A stretch of DNA of 37,159 nucleotides from Oscillospiraceae bacterium UBA6370 (GTDB lineage Bacteria > Bacillota > Clostridia > Oscillospirales > Oscillospiraceae): NCBI GenBank assembly GCA_002437735.1, contig DJRC01000026.1, forward strand, positions 1,920-39,078, given 5' to 3'. Positions 14,845 to 22,316 of this stretch are shown piece by piece. The notes under the pieces are model-generated. The model made no database searches, was not told where the DNA came from, and saw only the letters and a list, made by a program, of their open reading frames with translations. Position numbers and translations under genes: made by a program. Positions within the stretch are counted from its first letter, which is position 1, and each line of letters begins with the position of its first letter.

Positions 14845-15972
14845 ATGATTACCGTTACTTCCAAAAACTTACTGGATTTCATTAGGAACTACTTTGAAAG
14901 CCTTGGGCTGGGCTTGGAGGCTGCTGATTATTTCACCGCCAAGAACTTTGCCGAGGGACTTGTGCTCAAGCTGCCTGCTGTTTGTCTCGTTCCAGGCAAC
15001 AAACCCGCAAACTCTCGCAGCAAGCAAACACACATTCACGTCACGGGCAATAATAGATACTTTTTCTTCAATGCTGAGTCTGTCGATTCTGCGATTGACT
15101 CATCGGAGGATTTCCGTCAGAATGTCTTCGTATCAAAGCAAAACTTGAAAGCACTCAGCAACGAAGAGATTACCAATAATGGGTTGTATTTCCAACTTTC
15201 TTATACGATGACTAAAATCGCCTGCAGAGCATCGCAGGACGCCCAAGTGCAGGTTAGCAAACTCCGTATGGATGGCCCCCTCTTCATCGAATTAAGAAAT
15301 TGTCTCTATGAGAACGACCTCCTAGTGTTCTTAAAGTTACGCACAGGCAATGCCATGGTAGCAGTGGGTATCCCACGCTCGTTCTATGAGGGTAAGTATG
15401 AGTTCCAGAGTGATATATACTCTGGCCTAGAAAGCAAGGGTACTGTTACTGTAAAAAATGCGTTAGCAGCTGTTATGAACGAGTACGAAAACTCCGCTGT
15501 CGTTGACGGTGATGATGCCATTTCTGATGCCATTTATCAAGAGATGGTAAACGATGCCCCTGTAATCTCCACGGTCTGTGAACCCGTAGCCTATGTGCCA
15601 CCAAATAGTGCGAAAACAACAAAATCCTCTCGTCCGTCCACAAATCCATCGTTGGGTAAGGAGGCAATTGCTCGAAATAAGTACTGTTGCGCTGTTAACG
15701 AAAGTCACCCCACTTTTATCAAAAAAGATGGGGGTAGATATATGGAAGTTCATCATTTGATTCCTTTGGAATGGCAGAGTGTATTCACCTATAAGTTGGA
15801 TGTATGCGCAAATCTTGTCCCACTCTGTCCGCTGTGCCATAAGCTTATCCACTACGGAAGAATGAAAGATAAAAGGCCTATTTTAACCCGTCTCTATAAC
15901 GAGCGAAAAGAGGCCCTAAGCAAAAGTGGTCTTGAGATTACACTGGAAGAACTGATTAGATTCTATGAATGA
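14845..15972 (+). CDS. HNH endonuclease, probable restriction enzyme
   Basis: 375 residues from the ATG at 14845, with AAGGGG upstream; a GTG three codons earlier is possible. The N-terminal 270 residues match no domain I can name. The C-terminal 110 residues form an HNH nuclease: paired cysteines in RNKYCCAVNE, the catalytic EVHHLIPLEWQ, and ANLVPLCPLCHKLIHYG with Asn, a zinc-type Cys pair and the final His. Two DNA cytosine-5 methyltransferases are encoded convergently, so it is probably the nuclease of a type II restriction-modification system, cutting sites the methylases protect. A methyl-directed (McrA-like) nuclease is the alternative. The gene is AT-rich relative to host genes, and repeated operator-like sites precede it. 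Confidence 0.82.
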   Translation: MITVTSKNLLDFIRNYFESLGLGLEAADYFTAKNFAEGLVLKLPAVCLVPGNKPANSRSKQTHIHVTGNNRYFFFNAESVDSAIDSSEDFRQNVFVSKQNLKALSNEEITNNGLYFQLSYTMTKIACRASQDAQVQVSKLRMDGPLFIELRNCLYENDLLVFLKLRTGNAMVAVGIPRSFYEGKYEFQSDIYSGLESKGTVTVKNALAAVMNEYENSAVVDGDDAISDAIYQEMVNDAPVISTVCEPVAYVPPNSAKTTKSSRPSTNPSLGKEAIARNKYCCAVNESHPTFIKKDGGRYMEVHHLIPLEWQSVFTYKLDVCANLVPLCPLCHKLIHYGRMKDKRPILTRLYNERKEALSKSGLEITLEELIRFYE

Positions 15973-16018
15973 GTACAAATAGCATCCGGACTACCAGCAG
16001 TATCATGCCAATATGTGA

Positions 16019-16058
16019 CACCCCCCTGTTGAAGTGACGCCATTTCAACAGGGGGGTG
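16019..16058. terminator. Shared hairpin between convergent nuclease and methyltransferase genes
   Basis: A 15-bp perfect stem (16019-16033 with 16044-16058) that can extend inward by three pairs. It sits between the two stop codons and can serve both strands. There is no strong T-run on either side. Confidence 0.7.
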
Positions 16059-16062
16059 CGGA

Positions 16063-17490
16063 CTATTCTATTTTCAGAAGCTGTTCTTTAATAGCCTGTG
16101 AAATCACCCTACCCAACATAGGAGGGACAGAATTACCGATCTGCATATATGTTTTAGTATAAGCTCCACGGAAGAAATAGTCATCGGGATACGATTGAAC
16201 TCTGGCTGCCTCTCTCGGGGTAAGGCCTCTAGCTTGAGTCGGGTGGATGTACATATTGCAGTCAAATTTCATATGAGCTGTTATGGTTTTACATACCTTG
16301 TCCGGCTCAAGTTTGAAGTATTTGTCTTTGAATATGTCATTTCTCCGAGCATAGGGCATAATATCTGCAATTTTAGGATCATCGGATTTATCGCCAGGAT
16401 TAAGTCGGCCAAAAATCTCAATATCGCGGTCATTATTGTATCGTGCCTTATGATTGAACACTGCGGGGATCTGTCGGCCTTGATTAATCGTATCAATATA
16501 TTCGTTGCTCAATCCCGTTGAACGATCGATAATTCTACCTGTTTCATCGCTCTCGGCAGCGGTTGCATTTTTTACCCGACTTGCCTGCAAAGGCTTTAGC
16601 CCAAACAGAGCCTCGGAAAGAGTACGCTCAGGTATCTGTGCACAGATTTCTGCAATCCTTGTAAAGATCACATCATTATCACAACCGATGCGGTTGCCAA
16701 TGAAAATTAAGCGTTCGCGATTTTGAGGAACTCCGCAATCTTTGGCATTAAGAATTCGGGCAGAAACAGCGTATCCTACCTGTTCAAAATCTTCAATCAC
16801 TTGGCTGGCAACGGATAACATACCTTTCACGTTCTCCATTACAAAGAAATGCGGCAGGATCAACTTGAGAACTTCTATATAACTCTTATAGAGGTGATTT
16901 CGTGGATCGTCAATTAACCTCTGTCGATTGGCCATACTAAACCCCTGGCACGGAGGGCCGCCGATAAGAACATCGATCTCGCTAAACCGCACAAAATCCT
17001 TTATATTTGCAATAACATTGTTGATATCCCCAAGGACAATATGCTTTCTTGGTGTCTCGGGATGATTGTGGGAATAAGTATCGATGCAGCATGGTTCGAT
17101 ATCGTTGGCCAGTGCGGTGATGAAGCCTTCCTGTGTAAATCCAAGAGACAAGCCACCTGCGCCGCAAAATAAATCAATCATACGAGGAGCATCTTGAGGC
17201 CATGTACTTTGCGCCGTGCGGATATACGCATTGCAGTATTTCTTTGCAGGGCAACCGGAGCAATCCTTGTGGTTTTCATTGCATTGTACGGCCAGTTTGC
17301 CGACAGCAGAATAGAATGCAGTGTCATGTTGGAATGCATTTTCCATACAAGCCGCACGAGACATTAAATATTCATCATTAATCTGCTGAGTTAATTGCGT
17401 AATACAAAATCCCGGGTCTTCCGACACATTGCTTTCAACCGTCGCATGGATGAGGGCGATTATTTCGTTTAAATCATTGCTGTATTCCAT
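16063..17490 (-). CDS. DNA (cytosine-5-)-methyltransferase with N-terminal cysteine-cluster extension
   Basis: 475 residues from the ATG at 17490, which overlaps the stop of the upstream methyltransferase as TAATG. AGGAG lies 10 nt upstream. The C5-methylase motifs are in order: DLFCGAGG (about 106-113, SAM binding), GGPPCQGFS with the catalytic Cys, MENVKGM, PQNRERLIFIG, and GLTPREAARVQSYPDDYFFRG with QIGNSVPP at the C-terminus. The 100-residue N-terminal extension is unusual: Cys70, Cys77, Cys80 and Cys86 are spaced C-x6-C-x2-C-x5-C, the pattern that binds a [4Fe-4S] cluster in endonuclease III and MutY, but no HhH-GPD glycosylase domain is present. It probably methylates one strand or a variant of the nuclease site. 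Confidence 0.92.
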   Translation of the reverse strand: MEYSNDLNEIIALIHATVESNVSEDPGFCITQLTQQINDEYLMSRAACMENAFQHDTAFYSAVGKLAVQCNENHKDCSGCPAKKYCNAYIRTAQSTWPQDAPRMIDLFCGAGGLSLGFTQEGFITALANDIEPCCIDTYSHNHPETPRKHIVLGDINNVIANIKDFVRFSEIDVLIGGPPCQGFSMANRQRLIDDPRNHLYKSYIEVLKLILPHFFVMENVKGMLSVASQVIEDFEQVGYAVSARILNAKDCGVPQNRERLIFIGNRIGCDNDVIFTRIAEICAQIPERTLSEALFGLKPLQASRVKNATAAESDETGRIIDRSTGLSNEYIDTINQGRQIPAVFNHKARYNNDRDIEIFGRLNPGDKSDDPKIADIMPYARRNDIFKDKYFKLEPDKVCKTITAHMKFDCNMYIHPTQARGLTPREAARVQSYPDDYFFRGAYTKTYMQIGNSVPPMLGRVISQAIKEQLLKIE

Positions 17491-18422
17491 TATCGCCACT
17501 CTCCTAATGTTTCTAATGTTTTTCTGACCTCTTCAGCTACGGCTCGTGCCACATTTACGGTGACAGCATTGCCAAACTGTTTATATGCCTGAGCATCCGA
17601 TACAGGAATTACAAAGTCGTCGGGAAAGCCTTGCAATCTCGCACACTCTCTGGGTGTTAATCTGCGAATACGGCCATTCTGCGTAACATAGTTATCCTGG
17701 CAGGCACGGTGCATCTTTGCCATGGTGGCGCACAAAGGACGTGCTATGGGCAGATCAATTTCAGATTTAGCTTTGTATCCGCCAGTGCCATTGGACAGAA
17801 TGGTTGGAATAATCTGTTCGGAAAGGAAATATTTATCTGGGACATCAGTTTCCAGCAGATCATGTAATGTCTGCTTAAGGCAAATCTCTTGAGGCACATT
17901 GAAAGCAGCCTCTTCATTGGCAAAGCAAACAATGAATGTTCTGTTTCTTGTTTGCGGAATTCCGTATTTGGCAGAATTCAAAATCATAGAGTGCATTTTA
18001 TATCCGAGATTTTTCTGAAGAATTTTTGATATTGTTGCAAAGGTTTTTCCACCATTATGAGTTTTTAGTGTACGCACATTTTCTAGAACGATTGCTCTTG
18101 GCTTTTTACCACTCTTGATTTTAGCGTCTATAATTTCTGCAATTCTAAAGAACAAAGTACCACGAGCATCCTCAAAGCCTAACTCGCTACCCATCATACT
18201 GAAGGGCTGGCAAGGAAACCCACCGATCAGCACGTCGTAATCCGGAATATCTGCTAACGGAATCGAGTTAATGTCACCAAGGACAATGGGTGAATCAAAG
18301 TTTGCCCGGTAAGTTTGAACCGCATATTTGTCAACGTCATTTGCCCAAATTACATCAAAGCCAGCTTGTTCAAATCCTTGGTCCAAGCCGCCAATACCAC
18401 TGAAAAGGGAGACGATTTTCAT
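17490..18422 (-). CDS. DNA (cytosine-5-)-methyltransferase
   Basis: 310 residues from the ATG at 18422, which overlaps the upstream stop as ATGA and has GGAGG 9 nt before it. It shows all C5-methylase motifs: FSGIGGLDQGFEQAGF (7-22), GGFPCQPFS with the nucleophile Cys71, VLENV (112-116), QTRNR (157-161), RRLTPRECARLQGFPDDF (253-270) and GNAV (284-287). The target-recognition stretch between about 170 and 250 is short. It transfers a methyl group from S-adenosylmethionine to cytosine C5. It is distinct from the downstream methylase rather than a duplicate. Two methylases with one nuclease suggests an asymmetric recognition site with one enzyme per strand. Confidence 0.94.
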   Translation of the reverse strand: MKIVSLFSGIGGLDQGFEQAGFDVIWANDVDKYAVQTYRANFDSPIVLGDINSIPLADIPDYDVLIGGFPCQPFSMMGSELGFEDARGTLFFRIAEIIDAKIKSGKKPRAIVLENVRTLKTHNGGKTFATISKILQKNLGYKMHSMILNSAKYGIPQTRNRTFIVCFANEEAAFNVPQEICLKQTLHDLLETDVPDKYFLSEQIIPTILSNGTGGYKAKSEIDLPIARPLCATMAKMHRACQDNYVTQNGRIRRLTPRECARLQGFPDDFVIPVSDAQAYKQFGNAVTVNVARAVAEEVRKTLETLGEWR

Positions 18423-18622
18423 CTGACAACGCCTCCATTTGCGGTTTGCACTTCTTTTATGTATTGCCGAATCCAACAGCCTATCTCAACAGAGGCCGTT
18501 TTTCCTTCACTCGCAATAATTTTCATAAATTCTTCCTTGATTGCTGGCTCGATAACCACCTCTATTTTTGCAGTTTTCTTTCTACCTGCCGGACGACCAC
18601 AATGGGATGACATTTTTTTCAT
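18419..18622 (-). CDS. Ribbon-helix-helix (CopG/Arc-like) protein, probable controller
   Basis: 67 residues with an ATG at 18622 behind GAGGAGG. A basic N-terminus (GRPAGRKKTAK) leads into KIEVVIEPAIKEEFMKIIASEGKTASVEIGCWIRQYIKE, which has the strand-helix-helix pattern of RHH DNA-binding proteins. It is the first gene of the operon and overlaps the first methyltransferase by 4 nt (ATGA), so the three proteins are translationally coupled. By position it may regulate the methylases, the nuclease promoter with its repeated sites, or both. Known controller proteins of restriction systems are usually HTH; an RHH controller is less usual. The function is inferred. Confidence 0.78.
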   Translation of the reverse strand: MKKMSSHCGRPAGRKKTAKIEVVIEPAIKEEFMKIIASEGKTASVEIGCWIRQYIKEVQTANGGVVR

Positions 18623-18660
18623 TTACGCCCCTCCTCAATTTATACCGTGTTTTAATTCAT

Positions 18661-18689
18661 ATAATGCCATATTTTTATCATGATGTAAA
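18661..18689 (-). promoter_or_regulatory. Probable promoter of the RHH-methyltransferase operon
   Basis: On the minus strand TTTACA and CATTAT are spaced 17 nt, with the start codon about 40 nt downstream. The -10 has 4 of 6 matches. Confidence 0.5.
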
Positions 18690-18743
18690 GTCGATTTCGC
18701 TTTTTTACAAATAAAAAGCTGTGCTTGCGATGGGACTCTCACA

Positions 18744-18770
18744 GGGCTTCTTGTGAAAGCCCCTTTTTAT
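18744..18770 (+). terminator. Terminator-like hairpin without a visible gene
   Basis: GGGCTT and AAGCCC (18744-18749, 18757-18762) are followed by CTTTTTATTTT on the plus strand. No gene ends here, so it may be left from a deleted one. From here to 19189 I see no supportable gene. Confidence 0.55.
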
Positions 18771-19189
18771 TTTGTCCATAGCAAAAATGTCATCTGCCGT
18801 GGCTAAGTAGTGAGAGACAAAATTCTCTTTCCAACAGGGTTCGATTACGGCAGCATTTTTGCTTGTTGGCAGAGGAAGAGAAAATGCTCGGATTATCAGC
18901 CAAGCAGGAAAACATCCTCAGAAGTCAAGTGCGAAAAGAAGTTTTCGGATTTCATGTTCAAAACACATTCTCACCTCCAATGGATAGCGGGGGTTGACAT
19001 TTCTCCTATGTATACAAGGCAGCGGAAAATTTCATATAAAAATATGATTTTATCCGTCAAAACGCACCGCTCATCTCCAGAGGCAAATACCCGTACCAAC
19101 GGTACATCTTCATCGCATGGGCATCAACACGTCCGCCAGAGAGCCGGAGGATATTTACGCCCGGCAGCGGCAGACGCAGGCTCACACCG

Positions 19190-19565
19190 ATGAGCAAAAT
19201 GCCGGTCTTGTCCGGTATGCTGTTCTGCGCCGGCTGCGGTGCGAAACTGCATCAAGTCCGAACCAGAGGGTGGTCACACGAGCAGAAACAGAAAGGCCTC
19301 TTAGTCCGGGACAATTGTTCTGCGTGATACCATCGCCAAGGCAAAGACGCAACGGCTCAATATCGATTCTTTCCTCACACAGGCAAAAAAGTACACCGAG
19401 GTCAAAGAATTAGATGCGGAGATCGTTCGTTCCCTGGTGGAGCGCATTGATGTGTTCACGCCAGAGAAAGTGTCTGAAACCAGAACAAAAAAGCAGGCCA
19501 TCCTTATTCATTGTAATTTTATTGGAGCAGTCGAACTGCCCCAAGAACAGAAAAAATCGGCATAG
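19190..19565 (+). pseudogene. Remnant of a large serine recombinase (C-terminal part)
   Basis: Two fragments in different frames resemble the C-terminus of transposon-type large serine recombinases. From 19190 one frame reads MSKMPVLSGMLFCAGCGAKL then HQVRTRGWSHEQ, the zinc-ribbon region, and stops at 19325. From about 19314 another frame reads KKYTEVKELDAEIVRSLVER, then ends IGAVELPQEQKKSA at 19565, the DUF4368-type tail. The N-terminal catalytic domain is absent and the middle appears deleted and shifted, so no integrase can be made. In the intact family this enzyme moves conjugative elements of Clostridia; here it marks the edge of the island. Confidence 0.8.
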
Positions 19566-19597
19566 CTGGATCATTCCAAACTATGCCGATATTTTTC
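19556..19597 (+). terminator. Terminator of the recombinase remnant
   Basis: ATCGGCATAG (19556-19565) and CTATGCCGAT (19581-19590) form a 10-bp stem, followed by ATTTTT. The stem overlaps the old stop codon. It may also stop rplT read-through on the other strand. Confidence 0.75.
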
Positions 19598-19653
19598 CAA
19601 GGTATATAATCCCTTTAGTGAGACTTCCTCTTGTCTCTTTTCGTTTGCACTTT

Positions 19654-20004
19654 TTACGCGTTCTTCGCGAGGTCGCAAAGAGCGGTGAACGCGACGGCGT
19701 CGTTGATCGCCATCTCGCTGAGCATCTTGCGGTTGATCTCGATGCCCTTGACCTTCAGACCGTGCATGAAGGTGGAGTAGTTCATGCCGTTCATCTTGCA
19801 GGCGGCGGAAATGCGAGTGATCCACAGGCTGCGGAAGTCTCTCTTCTTGAGCTTGCGGCCGGTGTAAGCGTAGGTCAAGGACTTCATCACGGCCTGGTTG
19901 GCCATCTTGAAGTGGCGGGATTTGTTGCCCCAGTAGCCCTTCGCGAGCTTCAGAGTCTTGTTTCTTCTTTTGCGCGTCATCATCGCGCCCTTAACACGTG
20001 CCAT
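19654..20004 (-). CDS. rplT: 50S ribosomal protein L20
   Basis: 116 residues, full length. It begins [21 protein letters not shown] with the basic N-terminal tail, and contains the signature [26 protein letters not shown] and [23 protein letters not shown]. It binds 23S rRNA and is needed for early assembly of the large subunit. It is last of infC-rpmI-rplT, 35 nt after rpmI. In Firmicutes L20 represses this operon through the leader, and a suitable leader is present upstream of infC. No strong terminator follows before the island. Confidence 0.98.
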   Translation of the reverse strand: MARVKGAMMTRKRRNKTLKLAKGYWGNKSRHFKMANQAVMKSLTYAYTGRKLKKRDFRSLWITRISAACKMNGMNYSTFMHGLKVKGIEINRKMLSEMAINDAVAFTALCDLAKNA

Positions 20005-20039
20005 ATCAGTAAGCCTCCTTAAAGCGTATCGTAATTATC

Positions 20040-20237
20040 TTATTTGTAGGGGATCATCTTGCGGATGGTGCCGGCAACGGTAGCGTCGGCATAGCCGCCC
20101 GCACGCAGGTGACGGGTACGCTTGGTGGGCTTCTTGGTCAGGATGTGGCTCTTGAAGGCCTTGGCCATCTTGACCTTGCCGCTCTTGGTCAGGTTGAATC
20201 TTTTCTTGGAACCGCTGTGGGTCTTCAGCTTGGGCAT
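20040..20237 (-). CDS. rpmI: 50S ribosomal protein L35
   Basis: 65 residues, full length for L35. It begins [20 protein letters not shown] and ends [20 protein letters not shown] plus RKMIPYK, all family hallmarks. It is a small, highly basic protein of the large ribosomal subunit. It lies 27 nt downstream of infC and 35 nt upstream of rplT in the conserved translation operon, with AAGGAG before the ATG. Confidence 0.98.
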   Translation of the reverse strand: MPKLKTHSGSKKRFNLTKSGKVKMAKAFKSHILTKKPTKRTRHLRAGGYADATVAGTIRKMIPYK

Positions 20238-20264
20238 GGTAGTTTCTCCTTTTCGTATATTGTG

Positions 20265-20783
20265 TTACTTCCCGGTCCTGGGGGAAAGGAATATGGACAT
20301 ACTGCGTCCTTCCAGCTTGGGCTCTTTATCCAATGTCGCCACCTCGGCACACTGCTCGGCGAAGCGCACCAACAGGTCTTTGCCGATGTCGGTATGCGCC
20401 ATCTCGCGGCCGCGGAAGCGGACCGAGACCTTGACGCGGTTGCCGTCGGCAAGGAACTTCTGGGCATTCTTGAGCTTTGTGTTGAAATCGCCGACGTCGA
20501 TACCGGGCGACATACGGATCTCTTTGATCTCGACCACGTGCTGGTTCTTCTTCGCTTCCTTCTCGCGCTTGCCCTGTTCAAAGCGGAACTTGCCGTAATC
20601 CATGAGCTTGCACACGGGGGGCGTAGCCTGCGGGGAGATCTTGACGAGGTCAAGCCCCTGCTCGTCGGCAATCCGCTGCGCTTGGGCGGCAGACATGATG
20701 CCGAGCTGCTCACCGGTGGAACCGATCAGACGGATCTCGCTGTCTCGAATGTCCTCATTGAGCTGATGCACATCCTTGCTAAT
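20265..20783 (-). CDS. infC: Translation initiation factor IF-3, AUU start
   Basis: 172 residues when started at the ATT codon at 20783. The frame then reads ISKDVHQLNEDIRDSEIRLI, matching the conserved N-terminus of Firmicutes IF-3, and GGAGG lies 9 nt upstream. A GTG at 20771 would cut off conserved residues and has no site. Later hallmarks are PPVCKLMDYGKFRFEQ, RMSPGIDVGDFNTKLKNA and RFRGREMAH. IF-3 checks the initiator tRNA-start codon pairing and keeps subunits apart. The rare AUU start lets IF-3 lower its own translation, as known in other bacteria. A leader with an attenuator precedes the gene. Confidence 0.95.
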   Translation of the reverse strand: MSKDVHQLNEDIRDSEIRLIGSTGEQLGIMSAAQAQRIADEQGLDLVKISPQATPPVCKLMDYGKFRFEQGKREKEAKKNQHVVEIKEIRMSPGIDVGDFNTKLKNAQKFLADGNRVKVSVRFRGREMAHTDIGKDLLVRFAEQCAEVATLDKEPKLEGRSMSIFLSPRTGK

Positions 20784-20941
20784 ACCGAAGCACCTCCATT
20801 AAATGATTTGACAAACAAAAACGAGCGCAGCCATGCCGCACCCGTACAACAAACGCAAAGCGCTCTCGCGCTTTTTCGATCATTGACCTTCTCGCTTGCG
20901 CTAAAGGTGAGAACGGATGCTGCCGTTCTTCTTTGTTTTGC
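20784..20941 (-). promoter_or_regulatory. Leader of infC-rpmI-rplT with transcription attenuator
   Basis: A leader of about 160 nt. GAACGG/CCGTTC (20911-20916, 20923-20928) makes a 5' hairpin. Nearer the gene, CGGGTGCGG and CTGCGCTCG on the minus strand (20836-20844 with 20822-20830) pair with three G-U pairs and are followed by TTTTTGTTTG, a Rho-independent terminator placed about 30 nt before infC. This matches the expected L20-type autoregulatory leader of Firmicutes. I could not align it to a covariance model. Confidence 0.65.
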
Positions 20942-20947
20942 GTAGGT

Positions 20948-20976
20948 ATGATACCACCTCCGCCGCCGTTTGTCAA
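20948..20976 (-). promoter_or_regulatory. Promoter of infC-rpmI-rplT
   Basis: A perfect TTGACA and TATCAT on the minus strand, spaced 17 nt. Confidence 0.85.
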
Positions 20977-21121
20977 CGGTAATTTGCGGAAAAATGCCAT
21001 GAGGAAAAAGAAATTTTCCCATTTTTCGGCCACGCTGCGGATTTTTGCGCGCCGTGTATACTTTTTCCGCCACGCGGAGAAACTATCTGCCGTAGCAGAA
21101 CAAAGGAAAGGAGGCGGGCAC

Positions 21122-21193
21122 ATGAAGGAGAAGAACCAGAACAAGGAGCAGAACACCAATCAGAATCAGAACCAGAACACCAACCAGCGCTGA
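21122..21193 (+). CDS. Asn/Gln-rich 23-residue micro-ORF
   Basis: An ATG at 21122 stands 7 nt after AAAGGAGG, a near-perfect ribosome binding site. The peptide begins MKEKNQNKEQ and continues as alternating N, Q and T to a final Arg. 14 of 23 residues are Asn or Gln, and every other charge is Lys or Glu. A 19-bp terminator starts 9 nt after the stop. This site-ORF-terminator arrangement argues for real translation. The family is not one I can name; very short N/Q-rich peptides occur in related genomes. No clear SigA promoter was found upstream, so expression under another sigma factor is possible. Confidence 0.55.
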   Translation: MKEKNQNKEQNTNQNQNQNTNQR

Positions 21194-21201
21194 GCTTGCA
21201 T

Positions 21202-21246
21202 AAACGCGGGAAGGGGACGGCCTCGTGCCGTCCCCTTCCCGCGTTT
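21202..21246 (+). terminator. Strong terminator after the micro-ORF
   Basis: A 19-bp perfect stem (21202-21220 with 21228-21246) and a 7-nt loop. It is the only gene end on the plus strand here. Confidence 0.85.
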
Positions 21247-21326
21247 CCTTCCGCAAATCTTTTCTTGTATTTTCCGGCGGGATTTTATATAATAGGCTCG
21301 TTATCATTTAGGAAAGGAAGCGGCGC

Positions 21327-21818
21327 ATGACAGACGCGATCGTGCAATGGCTGCTCTCGGCCGGCGAGGGAAAATTCCTTGCGACCGTGCTCATTTCGAT
21401 GCTGCCGGTCATCGAGCTGCGCGGCGGGCTACCCGCCGGCGTGGCAATGGGGCTTCCGCTCCGCGAGGCCTTTTTCGCGGCGCTGCTCGGCAATCTGCTT
21501 CCCGTTCCGTTCATCATCCTCTTCGCGCGCAGGAGCTTTGCGTGGGTCCGCGCCCATATCCCGCGCCTCGAGCGCTGGGTCGACCGGATCGAGCGGAAGG
21601 CCCGGAGCAAGAGCGATAAGGTCGTGCGCTATCAGGCGTGGGGGCTGCTGCTCTTTGTCGCCGTGCCGCTGCCCGGCACGGGCGCGTGGACCGGCGCGCT
21701 GATCGCGGCGCTGCTCGACCTGCGGCTCAAGCTCGCCGTGCCCGCCATCACCGCCGGTGTGTTCCTCGCGGGCGTCCTCATTTCACTTCTCACCTACGGA
21801 GCTGCTGCGCTGCTATGA
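21327..21818 (+). CDS. Small multidrug export family (COG2426-type) membrane protein
   Basis: 163 residues, ATG at 21327 behind GGAAAGGAAG. About four hydrophobic segments are visible. The N-terminal ATVLISMLPVIELRGGLPAGVAMGLP is the family signature, and PLPGTGAWTGALIAALLDL follows the basic cytoplasmic loop. Members are annotated as small multi-drug export proteins (Sm_multidrug_ex), but the transport activity is poorly established. The stop overlaps the start of the phosphoesterase gene (ATGA), so the three plus-strand genes are probably one operon. Confidence 0.85.
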   Translation: MTDAIVQWLLSAGEGKFLATVLISMLPVIELRGGLPAGVAMGLPLREAFFAALLGNLLPVPFIILFARRSFAWVRAHIPRLERWVDRIERKARSKSDKVVRYQAWGLLLFVAVPLPGTGAWTGALIAALLDLRLKLAVPAITAGVFLAGVLISLLTYGAAALL

Positions 21819-22291
21819 AAATTCTTGTTTTTTCCGACTCTCACGGCAATGAGGACAATATGGTCCGCGCCGTGGAGCGGGAGCGTCCCTCCACGCTCGA
21901 CGCCATCGTTCACCTCGGCGACGGCTGGCGCGACGCGGAGGCGCTGCACCGCCTGTACCCCCGCATCCCGCTCGAGCAGGTGCCGGGCAACTGCGACCTC
22001 GGCCGCTTTGAGGAGAGCGAGCGTGTCGTCTTTTTCGGCGACTGCCGCGTGCTGCTCTGCCACGGGCACACGCTGGGCGTGAAGTCCTCGCTGCTGCGCG
22101 CGTCCTACGAGGCGCGAGAGCGCGGCGCACAGGCGCTGCTTTACGGACACACGCATCTTCCGTACATCGACTACCACGACGGGCTGTGGCTCGTCAATCC
22201 CGGCAGCATCGGCGACTGGTGCCGCCCGTCCTACGGGGTGCTGACGGTCGAGGGGGACAAGCTCTCCCCCGCCAATTTTACCCTTGAATGA
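21815..22291 (+). CDS. YfcE/MJ0936-type metallophosphoesterase
   Basis: 158 residues from the ATG at 21815, which overlaps the previous stop by 4 nt; the open frame upstream is inside the neighbouring gene. The calcineurin-like fold motifs are complete: FSDSHGNEDN (metal ligands Asp and His), HLGDGWRDAE, VPGNCD, LLCHGHTLGV and LYGHTHLPYIDYHDGLWLVNPGS. Proteins of this family hydrolyse phosphodiesters in the cytoplasm with Mn2+-like metals; the natural substrate is usually unknown. Length fits the family (about 160-180). Confidence 0.9.
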   Translation: MKILVFSDSHGNEDNMVRAVERERPSTLDAIVHLGDGWRDAEALHRLYPRIPLEQVPGNCDLGRFEESERVVFFGDCRVLLCHGHTLGVKSSLLRASYEARERGAQALLYGHTHLPYIDYHDGLWLVNPGSIGDWCRPSYGVLTVEGDKLSPANFTLE

Positions 22292-22316
22292 AAATGAATC
22301 AGGAGATGACCCTACC

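Noticed and set aside
17490..18422. Duplication of one methyltransferase gene to give two
   Set aside because: The two proteins differ in motif wording, in length (310 versus 475) and in target-recognition region, so a recent duplication is unlikely.
18810..19193. Open frame of 127 codons upstream of the recombinase remnant
   Set aside because: Its composition and sequence match no family, it overlaps the remnant in another frame, and there is no ribosome binding site.
13285..19600. CRISPR array or tRNA attachment site
   Set aside because: No regularly spaced repeats and no tRNA-like cloverleaf or 3' tRNA fragment were seen in or beside the island.
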